Assembly (NCBI GenBank): GCA_964537245.1
Contig: CAZHZL010000040.1
Span: forward strand, 1-25,153
Direction of reading: 5' to 3'
Source: UMGS1840 sp964537245
Lineage (GTDB): Bacteria; Bacillota; Clostridia; UMGS1840
DNA: 25,153 bases
Shown one piece after another: positions 13,984 to 20,830 of this stretch. Numbering within the stretch: position 1 is the first letter of the stretch; the number at the start of each line of letters is the position of its first letter. The notes beneath the pieces were generated by a model. The model saw only the letters and a program-made list of their open reading frames with translations. It did no database searches and had not been told where the DNA came from. A program made the translations under genes and the position numbers.

Positions 13984-14211
13984 GTGTTTGAAAAAGTAGC
14001 GGGTATTATATCCGAACAATTAGGCATCAGTGTAGACAAGATCACGAAAAATTCAGCTATTATCGATGAGCTTGGAGCAGACTCACTTGATGTTGTTGAA
14101 ATGATTATGGCTTTTTCTGACGAATTTGGAATTGATATTCCTGATGATTTGGCGCAGAAAATGTCAACTGTCGGAGATATCGTTGAATATCTTGAACAGA
14201 ATGATATATAA
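13984..14211 (+). CDS. acpP: Acyl carrier protein
   Basis: The 75-aa acidic protein starts MFEKVAGIISEQLG and carries the phosphopantetheine site DSLD with Ser34 (GADSLDVVEM). It holds growing acyl chains as thioesters for fatty acid synthesis and supplies acyl-ACP to PlsX. The GTG at 13984 is chosen over the GTG at 13975, which lies against the GGAGG (13970-13974); from 13984 the spacing is 9 nt and the N-terminus matches the family. Located between plsX and rnc. Confidence 0.94.
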   Translation: MFEKVAGIISEQLGISVDKITKNSAIIDELGADSLDVVEMIMAFSDEFGIDIPDDLAQKMSTVGDIVEYLEQNDI

Positions 14212-14222
14212 TTAAACAGAAT

Positions 14223-14269
14223 AAAGAATAAGTAACCCATATTGTAAGAACATAGATTACTTATTCTTT
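14223..14269 (+). terminator. Weak AT-rich hairpin between acpP and rnc
   Basis: AAAGAATAAGTAA (14223-14235) pairs perfectly with TTACTTATTCTTT (14257-14269) around a 21-nt loop. The stem is AT-rich and the tail is ATATTTAATTA, so termination is probably partial. It could separate acpP from rnc levels or mark an RNase III processing site. Confidence 0.5.
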
Positions 14270-14299
14270 ATATTTAATTATGAAAAGGAAGTGAAAAAA

Positions 14300-15001
14300 T
14301 TGGATAAAACTGTGAAAGTAACTGAGCTTGAGAAAAAAATCGGTTACTGTTTTAAAGAAAAGAAATATATTAATACTGCTCTTACAAGGCGTTCCTATGC
14401 GGTTGAGCATGGCGAGAAGGAATATAATCAGAGACTTGAGTTTTTAGGCGACTCTGTTTTAGGTCTTACAATCGCTGAGGAGCTTTACAAAAAACTTCCC
14501 AATGTACCGGAAGGACAGCTTACAAGATTAAAGGCGGCTGTCGTTTGTGAAAAATCCTTGGCTGTTGTTGCAAATGAGCTTGGTATTCCCGATTTGATAT
14601 ATATCGGAAAGGGAGAGCTTAATTTGAATATACACCATCTTGACAGTACAACCTCAGATACTCTTGAGGCGATTTTCGGTGCAATCTATTTGGACAGCGG
14701 CTTTGAAAAGGCAAAAGAGCGGATTCTAGCTCTTATGAAAAATCAGATAAAGGTTTCAATTCAGCATATAAACGAAACCGATTCAAAGTCTGCGTTACAG
14801 GAGCTTGTTCAGAAAAAGTCAAAGGTTGATTTGGAATATGTTTTGGTCAGCGAGGACGGTCCTGAGCATAATAAGCATTTTGTATCAAAGGTTATGCATA
14901 TGGGGCGTACTCTCGGAACAGGCGAGGGGAAAACTAAAAAAGAAGCCGAGAAACAGGCGGCTTTTAATGCTATACGCGACCATGCAAAAGAATATGAATA
15001 G
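14300..15001 (+). CDS. rnc: Ribonuclease III
   Basis: The 233-aa protein has the RNase III signature NQRLEFLGDSVLGL, whose Glu and Asp belong to the Mg2+ site, then the TTSDTLEAIFGAIYLDSG block with the second acidic pair, and a C-terminal double-stranded-RNA-binding domain (about 160-230: ALQELVQKKSKVDLEYVLV, ending GKTKKEAEKQAAFNAI). It cleaves double-stranded RNA in rRNA maturation and mRNA decay. The TTG at 14300 is preferred because the SD (GGAAG, 14287-14291) overlaps the upstream GTG at 14291; a start at 14291 would add three residues. smc and ftsY, often next, are absent. Confidence 0.95.
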   Translation: MDKTVKVTELEKKIGYCFKEKKYINTALTRRSYAVEHGEKEYNQRLEFLGDSVLGLTIAEELYKKLPNVPEGQLTRLKAAVVCEKSLAVVANELGIPDLIYIGKGELNLNIHHLDSTTSDTLEAIFGAIYLDSGFEKAKERILALMKNQIKVSIQHINETDSKSALQELVQKKSKVDLEYVLVSEDGPEHNKHFVSKVMHMGRTLGTGEGKTKKEAEKQAAFNAIRDHAKEYE

Positions 15002-15016
15002 AAGGAGATTAATATA

Positions 15017-16198
15017 ATGGATTACAGAGTTTCAGATAATATGAAAAGCGTTAAAGGCTCGGCTATAAGAGAAATTTTTAAAATTGCAAGCAAACCTGGC
15101 GTTATCTCATTTGCAGGCGGTAACCCGTCTCCGCTTACTTTTCCTGTTGAAGAAATCAAAAAAATAGCAATTGAAGCACTCGAAAAAGACCCTGTTGTTT
15201 GTTTACAGTATGGGCTTACAGACGGATATGCGCCGTTAAAGGATCAGATTGAAAAAAGGCTTAAAAAGCAGGGAACTTATGTTGAAGGCAATTCTCTTTT
15301 AGTTACAACAGGAGGTCAGCAAGGCGCAGAATTGTGTGCAAAATGCTTTTTAAACAGAGGCGATGCAGTAATAGTTGAAGAGCCGAGCTTTATAGGTGCT
15401 TTGAATGCATTCCGTACCTACGGCGCAAACCTTATCGGAGTAGGAGTCGACGAGGACGGTATCAATATAGAAGCAGTTGAAGAAGCTATCAAAAACAATG
15501 ATGTAAAGGTGCTTTATACAATACCTACATTCCAGAATCCGACAGGTATTACAATGAGCCTTGAAAAAAGAAAAAAGCTTCTTGAAATATGCGAAAAAAA
15601 CAATGTTCTTATCTTTGAAGATAATCCATACGGAGAACTCAGATTTTCAGGAGAAAATATTCCTACAATAAAATCAATGGATAAAAACGGATGTGTTGTA
15701 TATTTCGGTTCTTTCTCAAAGATACTTTCTCCCGGTATGAGACTCGGATTTGCGTATGCAAGTGAAGAAGTAATCGGAAAAATGACAATCGCAAAACAGG
15801 TCAGCGATGTTCATACTCCCGTTCTTACTCAGTATATAGCTGCAAAGTGGATGGAGGAAAACGACCTTGACGAGCATATAAAAAAATGCTGTGATTTGTA
15901 CGGTCATCAGTGTAATCTCATGCTTTCTGAAATGGATAAAAAATTTCCTGAAAATGTTAAATATACAAGACCGGAAGGCGGTATATTTATATGGGTTACA
16001 CTTCCCGAAGAGTTTGACGCAAGCGAAGTTGTGAAAAAATGTGCTGAGAAAAAGGTAGCTTTTGTTCCGGGCGCAACATTTATGACTGATTTAGAAAAAA
16101 AATCAAATTGCTTCAGACTAAACTATTCAACAATGACCGATGATAAAATCATTGAGGGAATAGATATTTTAGCAAACGCTTTAAAAGAGATATTATAA
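15017..16198 (+). CDS. PLP-dependent aminotransferase, class I/II (2-aminoadipate/MocR-like subfamily)
   Basis: The 393-aa fold-type I enzyme starts VSDNMKSVKGSAIREIFKIA, has FAGGNPSP and the LQYGLTDGYAPLKDQI block, the PTFQNPTGITM motif, EDNPYGELRF, and the cofactor lysine in GSFSKILSPGMRLGF (Lys235). This pattern matches LysN/aromatic-type aminotransferases close to the MocR catalytic domain, but there is no N-terminal winged helix. The amino donor and acceptor cannot be decided; aromatic or branched-chain amino acids or 2-aminoadipate are the usual substrates. GAAGGAG precedes the ATG, 15 bp after rnc. The next gene is trpS. Confidence 0.88.
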   Translation: MDYRVSDNMKSVKGSAIREIFKIASKPGVISFAGGNPSPLTFPVEEIKKIAIEALEKDPVVCLQYGLTDGYAPLKDQIEKRLKKQGTYVEGNSLLVTTGGQQGAELCAKCFLNRGDAVIVEEPSFIGALNAFRTYGANLIGVGVDEDGINIEAVEEAIKNNDVKVLYTIPTFQNPTGITMSLEKRKKLLEICEKNNVLIFEDNPYGELRFSGENIPTIKSMDKNGCVVYFGSFSKILSPGMRLGFAYASEEVIGKMTIAKQVSDVHTPVLTQYIAAKWMEENDLDEHIKKCCDLYGHQCNLMLSEMDKKFPENVKYTRPEGGIFIWVTLPEEFDASEVVKKCAEKKVAFVPGATFMTDLEKKSNCFRLNYSTMTDDKIIEGIDILANALKEIL

Positions 16199-16214
16199 TG
16201 AGGTGTTACAGAAT

Positions 16215-17243
16215 ATGGCAGAAACTATAGAAAAAATAGAAAAAACAGAAAGAAAAAAACGAATTTTTTCCGGTGTTCAGCCTTCAGGCTGTATAACAAT
16301 CGGAAACTATATCGGTGCAATAAAAAACTGGGTTAAGCTTCAGGACGAATATGATTGTGCATATTGTATTGTTGATATGCACGCTATAACAGTTCCGCAG
16401 GACCCGAAAAGCTTAAGGGCAAGATGTACAGATTTCTTAAGTCAGTATATTGCTTGCGGTCTTGACCCTGAAAAGAATATACTTTTTATGCAGTCACACA
16501 ATCCCGCTCACGCGGAGCTTGCGTGGATTCTGATGTGTAACAGTTATATGGGTGAGCTTTCAAGAATGACTCAGTTTAAGGATAAAACAAAAAACAAGCA
16601 GAATGAAAGTATAGGTGCAGGACTTTTTACATATCCTGTTCTTATGGCGGCGGATATTCTTCTTTATGGAACAGACCTTGTTCCTGTTGGTGTTGACCAG
16701 AAACAGCACCTTGAGCTTACAAGAGATATTGCAATCCGTTTTAATAATACCTACGGAAATATTTTCACAGTTCCTGAAGCGTATATTCCAAAAACAGGCG
16801 CAAAAATTATGAGCTTGCAGGAGCCGACCAAAAAAATGTCAAAATCAGACGAAAATCCGAAGGCATATATAAAAATAACCGATGAGCCTGATGTTATTAT
16901 GAAAAAAATAAAATCAGCAGTTACAGACAGCGAAATGTGCGTTAAACGCGGAGAAGGCAAAGAGGGAATTGAAAACCTTATGAGCATTATGAGCGCTGTT
17001 ACAAATAAAAGCTTTGAAGAAATCGAAGCTGAATATGAAGGCAAAAACTACGGTGTATTCAAAACTGATGTTGCTGAATGTGTTATTGAAGAATTAAGAC
17101 CGTTTTTAGCGGAATATAAAAGAATATCATGTGATAAAGCGTATCTTGAGGATATCTATAAAAAGGGTGCTGAAAAAGCGAAATGGGCATCTTCAAGAAT
17201 GCTTAATAAGGTATATAAAAAGATTGGTTTTGTTGAAAAATAA
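16215..17243 (+). CDS. trpS: Tryptophanyl-tRNA synthetase
   Basis: The 342-aa class I synthetase has the HIGH-like motif in GVQPSGCITIGNYIGAI, the tryptophan-pocket segment LMAADILLYGTDLVPVGVDQ, and KKMSKSDENP as the KMSKS loop. It charges tRNA-Trp. The ATG at 16215 lies about 10 nt after GAGGTG; the GTG at 16203 would overlap the ribosome site. The first ~14 residues (AETIEKIEKTERKKR) are a charged extension before the catalytic core. It follows the aminotransferase closely and precedes the chromate-type transporter by 17 bp. Confidence 0.96.
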   Translation: MAETIEKIEKTERKKRIFSGVQPSGCITIGNYIGAIKNWVKLQDEYDCAYCIVDMHAITVPQDPKSLRARCTDFLSQYIACGLDPEKNILFMQSHNPAHAELAWILMCNSYMGELSRMTQFKDKTKNKQNESIGAGLFTYPVLMAADILLYGTDLVPVGVDQKQHLELTRDIAIRFNNTYGNIFTVPEAYIPKTGAKIMSLQEPTKKMSKSDENPKAYIKITDEPDVIMKKIKSAVTDSEMCVKRGEGKEGIENLMSIMSAVTNKSFEEIEAEYEGKNYGVFKTDVAECVIEELRPFLAEYKRISCDKAYLEDIYKKGAEKAKWASSRMLNKVYKKIGFVEK

Positions 17244-17260
17244 TATTTATTGGAGAAGCT

Positions 17261-17839
17261 ATGCTTATAAAATTTCTTGTTTTATATTATGAATTTTTCA
17301 AAATAGGGTTATTTGCGATTGGTGGCGGTCTTGCCACCATACCTTTTTTGGAGGACTTGTGTAATAAATATGATTGGTTTACACAGGCGGATTTGTCAAA
17401 TATGATTGCCGTTTCCGAATCAACACCCGGACCGATAGGCGTAAATATGGCAACATATACAGGCTTTACAAACGGTGTGTTTTACGGAGGTATTCCGACA
17501 GGTATTCTGGGTGGAATTATCTCAACCTTAGGGCTTGTTACTCCGTCTGTTATAATTATTCTTATTATCGCAGGAATACTTGAAAAGTTTAAAAACAATA
17601 AATATGTTGAACAGGGATTTTACGGACTCAGACCGGCAGTTGTCGGACTTATAGGCGCGGCGATGGTTTCAATATTCAAATCAAGCCTTTTTAACAACGA
17701 TTTTTTTACTTTTGATTACCGTGTATGGCTGATTTTTATTCCACTTCTTTTTGTTTCTTTTAAATTTAAAAAAGTGCATCCTCTGTTTCTCATTCTTATT
17801 GGTGCAATACTTGGAATAGCGTTCGGAGGTGCATTGTAA
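17261..17839 (+). CDS. CHR-family (chromate-type) transporter, first half
   Basis: The 192-aa membrane protein has about five or six helices. It carries the CHR-family motifs at the start (FFKIGLFAIGGGLATIPFLE) and SESTPGPIGVNMATYTGF. It is a single CHR domain, half of the long ChrA proteins, and is paired with a second half-length gene whose start codon overlaps its stop (TAATG). Such pairs form a heterodimer of oppositely inserted halves. Known members export chromate; many clostridial pairs have no proven substrate, so the specificity is left open. GGAGAAG precedes the ATG. Confidence 0.88.
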   Translation: MLIKFLVLYYEFFKIGLFAIGGGLATIPFLEDLCNKYDWFTQADLSNMIAVSESTPGPIGVNMATYTGFTNGVFYGGIPTGILGGIISTLGLVTPSVIIILIIAGILEKFKNNKYVEQGFYGLRPAVVGLIGAAMVSIFKSSLFNNDFFTFDYRVWLIFIPLLFVSFKFKKVHPLFLILIGAILGIAFGGAL

Positions 17840-18411
17840 TGAAAGAATATTTACAGTTATTTTTGTCGTTTATGAAAATAGGCGGAATTACTTTTGGCGG
17901 CGGATATGCAATGCTTCCTATGATTGAACGGGAAATTGTTGATAAAAGAAATTGGGCAACAAGAGAAGAAATACTTGATTATTTCGCGGTTGCACAGTGT
18001 ACTCCGGGTGTAATTGCCGTTAATACTGCAACCTTTGTCGGTCATAAAAGAAAAGGGATTTTTGGCGGAATTATTGCTACACTCGGCGTAATCTTTATCC
18101 CTATGATAATAATAACATTAATTGCATCCTTCTTAAAATCAATATCTCATATTAAGCTTGTGCAGAATGCTTTATGGGGGATTTCGATAGCTGTTTGCGC
18201 AACAATCTTATCATCACTTGTTAAGATGATGAAAACTGCAATAAAAGACTTTATCGGAATAATAATTTTTATAATAGCGCTTTTTGTAAGCATATTTTTT
18301 GATGTTTCTCCGATTATAGTTGTTGTTATTTCGGCTGTAATAGGTATAATTGTTAAAAATATTTCAAAAAAGGGAATGTTAAAAAAGTTCAGACCGCAAA
18401 AAAAGAAATAA
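17839..18411 (+). CDS. CHR-family (chromate-type) transporter, second half
   Basis: The 190-aa partner of the preceding gene overlaps it by one base, so translation is coupled. It has the matching motifs FMKIGGITFGGGYAMLPMIE and AQCTPGVIAVNTATFVGHKR and about five membrane helices, and ends in a very basic tail (KKGMLKKFRPQKKK), which marks a cytoplasmic C-terminus. The two halves share their motif order, consistent with an old duplication. The two halves probably act only together. Confidence 0.88.
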   Translation: MKEYLQLFLSFMKIGGITFGGGYAMLPMIEREIVDKRNWATREEILDYFAVAQCTPGVIAVNTATFVGHKRKGIFGGIIATLGVIFIPMIIITLIASFLKSISHIKLVQNALWGISIAVCATILSSLVKMMKTAIKDFIGIIIFIIALFVSIFFDVSPIIVVVISAVIGIIVKNISKKGMLKKFRPQKKK

Positions 18412-18437
18412 AACCTCAAAATTAAGGATATTTTAAT

Positions 18438-18461
18438 CTTTTTTTCTATTCCCTAAAAAAA
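18438..18461. repeat. Post-terminator motif, copy 2
   Basis: C, seven T, CTATTCCCT and seven A: a near match to bases 1-25. On the minus strand it begins with the T-tract of the lexA terminator. Confidence 0.5.
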
Positions 18462-18462
18462 T

Positions 18463-18495
18463 AAAAATCGGTAAATACCGATTTTTATTTTTTTA
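18463..18495. terminator. Bidirectional terminator between chr genes and lexA
   Basis: AAAAATCGGT (18463-18472) pairs with ACCGATTTTT (18477-18486) around AAAT, with A-rich sequence before and TTTATTTTTTT after the stem. It serves the plus-strand transporter pair and the minus-strand lexA, which converge here. Confidence 0.88.
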
Positions 18496-19131
18496 ATATT
18501 TTCTTATAAGTCCTGTTACTACTCCCAAAATAGTCATCTTATTTACGATTATTGGCTGCATTGCGTCATTTTCCGGCTGAAGTCTGAAATATCCGTCTTC
18601 CTTATAAAATGTTTTAACTGTTGCTTCATCGTCAATGAGAGCAACTACCATATCTCCGTTTTCAGCACTCGGCTGTCTTTTTACTATTATATAATCTCCG
18701 TCCAATATACCTGCATTTATCATACTCTCACCCTGTACTCTTAACATAAAGGTATCTGAATTTCCAACCATATCAATAGGAAGGGGGAATGTTCTTTCGA
18801 TATTTTCTGTTGCAAAAATCGGCTGTCCTGCCGCAACCTTTCCCAATACGGGAATATGTGCTGTTTCGCTGTCACCGTCATCTGTATGTGACGAATTTAT
18901 ATTTTCCTGCATTTTTTCATTAAGACCTTTTATCGAAAGCGCTCTGTTTTTCATTGCTGTTTTTTCCAGAACGCCCAAAGCCTTTAAATTTTCAATATGT
19001 GTATAAACGGTTGCCGGAGATTTTAAACCTACTCCTTCTCCGATTTCGCGTATGCTTGGTGAATATCCGTTTTCAAGTGTAAATGTACAAATAAAATCAT
19101 AAATAATCTGCTGTTTTTTTGTAAGCTGCAT
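18493..19131 (-). CDS. lexA: SOS repressor LexA
   Basis: From the ATG at 19131 (AAAGGTG upstream) the protein is 212 aa. It has an N-terminal winged helix-turn-helix (about 1-65: NGYSPSIREIGEGVGLKSPATVYTHI), a linker, and the S24 self-cleavage domain with the scissile Ala101-Gly102 (KVAAGQP), Ser136 in GESM and Lys173 in ATVKTFY. RecA filaments on single-stranded DNA trigger self-cleavage and release SOS genes. The frame open to 19212 runs through the promoter and is rejected. Two box-like sites in its own promoter suggest autoregulation. A yneA-like gene is divergent. Confidence 0.97.
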   Translation of the reverse strand: MQLTKKQQIIYDFICTFTLENGYSPSIREIGEGVGLKSPATVYTHIENLKALGVLEKTAMKNRALSIKGLNEKMQENINSSHTDDGDSETAHIPVLGKVAAGQPIFATENIERTFPLPIDMVGNSDTFMLRVQGESMINAGILDGDYIIVKRQPSAENGDMVVALIDDEATVKTFYKEDGYFRLQPENDAMQPIIVNKMTILGVVTGLIRKY

Positions 19132-19160
19132 TATAACACACCTTTCAATTTTTATGTAAT

Positions 19161-19219
19161 CAAAACTTTGTTCGTATACATTATAGCATAGAATTTTCAA
19201 AAAGTCAAACATTTGTTTG
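19161..19219 (-). promoter_or_regulatory. lexA promoter with two LexA-like boxes
   Basis: Minus-strand TTGACT (19208-19203) and TATAAT (19185-19180) are 17 bp apart. A palindrome CAAACATTTGTTTG (19206-19219) abuts the -35 box, and CGAACAAAGTTTTG (minus strand, 19174-19161) lies just downstream of the -10. Both resemble the Firmicute SOS box CGAAC-N4-GTTYG with one or two changes. Confidence 0.75.
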
Positions 19220-19250
19220 TAAAAAAATAAAAAAATTTTTCAAAAAAGAC

Positions 19251-19279
19251 TTGACACGAACATTTGTTTGTGTTATAAT
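19251..19279 (+). promoter_or_regulatory. yneA-like gene promoter with LexA box in the spacer
   Basis: TTGACA (19251-19256) and TATAAT (19274-19279) are consensus hexamers 17 bp apart. The sequence CGAACATTTGTTTG (19257-19270) fills the spacer and fits the SOS box exactly, so LexA would exclude polymerase. A further half-site CGAAC lies at 19281-19285. Confidence 0.88.
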
Positions 19280-19346
19280 ACGAACAAATAAAGAAAAATG
19301 TTCGCAAAATACAAACATATATAATTGATTATGGAGGTAACTGATT

Positions 19347-19628
19347 ATGAAATTAACATTAAGAGGAAAAATTGTACTTGGAATAATAAGCTTTATGATA
19401 ATTGCCGGAATATTAACAACAGGACTTACAACATTTGCTACAAGAAAGGACGCAGAAGTGAATTACATATTTTATACTGTAAAGCTTGATGATACAATTT
19501 GGTCAATAGCTTGCGACCATACTCCTGAAAATAAGGATGTCAGAAAAACACAGTACGAAATTATGAAATTGAACGATATTACTCCCGACGATTTGAGACC
19601 TGGAATGAGAATTGCAATTTTTAAATAA
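19347..19628 (+). CDS. YneA-like SOS cell-division suppressor (TM-LysM)
   Basis: The 93-aa protein has a basic start (MKLTLRGK), one membrane helix (about 9-30) and a LysM-like domain (about 40-92: YTVKLDDTIWSIACDHTP ... LNDITPDDLRPGMRIAI), so the LysM part lies outside the cell. In Bacillus, yneA lies divergent from lexA and encodes a TM-LysM protein that halts division during the SOS response. The same place, architecture and a LexA box between its -35 and -10 make that role likely here, although the sequence itself is divergent. GGAGG lies about 9 nt before the ATG. Confidence 0.85.
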   Translation: MKLTLRGKIVLGIISFMIIAGILTTGLTTFATRKDAEVNYIFYTVKLDDTIWSIACDHTPENKDVRKTQYEIMKLNDITPDDLRPGMRIAIFK

Positions 19629-19648
19629 GAAAATTTTTTTGAAATTAT

Positions 19649-19690
19649 AAATCCCGTTATTCGCTTGCGAATAGTGGGATTTAAGATTTT
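19649..19690 (+). terminator. Probable terminator of the yneA-like gene
   Basis: ATTCGC (19659-19664) pairs with GCGAAT (19667-19672), and the outer AAATCCC pairs with GGGATTT (19649-19655 with 19676-19682). It is followed by AAGATTTTTGG. The T-run is displaced by four bases, so termination efficiency is uncertain. Confidence 0.65.
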
Positions 19691-19737
19691 TGGCATTTTT
19701 TGTCTTACGGTTTTATGTGTTTTTTATGTGAATAGGG

Positions 19738-19766
19738 TTGACAAATTGTTACATTTATGTTACAAT
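19738..19766 (+). promoter_or_regulatory. Promoter of the NlpC/P60 gene with a WalR-like box
   Basis: TTGACA (19738-19743) and TACAAT (19761-19766) are 17 bp apart. Within this, TGTTAC-ATTTA-TGTTAC (19747-19763) is a direct repeat that fits the WalR (YycF) consensus TGTWAH-N5-TGTWAH. WalRK controls peptidoglycan hydrolases in low-GC Firmicutes. The box overlaps the -10, which would favour repression. Confidence 0.7.
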
Positions 19767-19821
19767 AATATTGCATTTTGAGAAATAGTGCACAAATTTT
19801 CAGAGAATAAGGAGGGGGATT

Positions 19822-20709
19822 TTGGTTTTGGGTACCAATCTTAAAAAGGCAGTTAGTATGATAGTTATGACCGGACTATTGTCACTGCAAGCAAATGCCG
19901 CTACGGCAACCGTGAAGGCTGACGCGCTTAATATAAGACAGCAGCCGTCGACAACATCTTCTGTTGTGGGAGTAGCGTACAATGGAGAAAAGCTTGAGCT
20001 TCTTGATAACAACGGTGAATGGGCGACAATAAAATATAACAATAACACAGCATATGTATCTCAACAATACATTACTATAGACGGCGGGAATTCAAAAACA
20101 GCCGCAGCACAAAATCTTTATGTTACAGCTTCTACTTTAAATATCAGAAGCGGAGCAGGCACTACATATTCAATCGCAGGTCAGGCACCTTACGGAGCAG
20201 AGCTTACACTTTTGGCAACTGTTGATGCTTCATGGTATCAGATTTCTTATAACGGAATAACAGGCTATGTTTCGTCGCAATATGTCCGTAGGGAAAGAGT
20301 TGTAGGAAATACAACATCAAGAAGCGGATTGAGGACAAGCTCTCAGAGCAATGAAGATTTAATAAATTTTGCCAAACAGTTTCTTGGATTGCCTTATGTA
20401 TACGGCGGTTCATCTCCTTCAGGGTTTGACTGTTCAGGCTTTGTAAAGTATGTATTTTCAAATTTCGGTGTAAGTTTATCAAGAACAACATATACTCAGG
20501 TTTATGAAGGAGTATGGATTGATAAAGGAAATCTTCAGATGGGCGACCTTGTATTTTTCGGGTCAGCAGGAAATGTAAACCATGTCGGAATATATATTTC
20601 AGACGGAAACTTCATTCACTCATCTAATACCGGAGATGTTGTGAAAATATCCAACCTTAACTCAGGATATTATCTTAACAATTACTACACCGCAAGGCGT
20701 GTAAGATAA
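19822..20709 (+). CDS. Secreted SH3b-SH3b-NlpC/P60 cell-wall endopeptidase
   Basis: The 295-aa protein has a signal peptide (LKKAVSMIVMTGLLSLQANA, cleaved about residue 26), two bacterial SH3 domains (about 28-86 and 98-165, each with the ALNIR/TLNIR start and a closing YVSxQY), a short Ser/Thr linker and an NlpC/P60 domain (about 175-295). The catalytic residues are visible: Cys204 in FDCSGF, His254 in NHVGIYI and His266 in FIHSS. Such enzymes cut gamma-D-glutamyl bonds in peptidoglycan stems and remodel the wall. The start is TTG after GGAGGGGG; a second TTG at 19828 is possible. It is a single gene with its own promoter. Confidence 0.93.
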   Translation: MVLGTNLKKAVSMIVMTGLLSLQANAATATVKADALNIRQQPSTTSSVVGVAYNGEKLELLDNNGEWATIKYNNNTAYVSQQYITIDGGNSKTAAAQNLYVTASTLNIRSGAGTTYSIAGQAPYGAELTLLATVDASWYQISYNGITGYVSSQYVRRERVVGNTTSRSGLRTSSQSNEDLINFAKQFLGLPYVYGGSSPSGFDCSGFVKYVFSNFGVSLSRTTYTQVYEGVWIDKGNLQMGDLVFFGSAGNVNHVGIYISDGNFIHSSNTGDVVKISNLNSGYYLNNYYTARRVR

Positions 20710-20721
20710 ATTTTTCTCACA

Positions 20722-20758
20722 AAATATTGCAGTCTTAATCGGCTGCAATATTTTTTTA
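20722..20758 (+). terminator. Terminator of the NlpC/P60 gene
   Basis: AAATATTGCAG (20722-20732) pairs with CTGCAATATTT (20743-20753), followed by a T-run to 20757. Confidence 0.92.
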
Positions 20759-20777
20759 CAAAAAACCCCATAAACTG

Positions 20778-20806
20778 TTGAAATTTCTTGAATTTTATGT
20801 TATAAT
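20778..20806 (+). promoter_or_regulatory. Promoter of the CARF-nuclease gene
   Basis: TTGAAA (20778-20783) and TATAAT (20801-20806) are 17 bp apart. Transcription would start about 20813, leaving a leader of about 18 nt before the proposed ATT start. Confidence 0.85.
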
Positions 20807-20830
20807 GTTAAAAAAGGCAGGTGCATAAGC

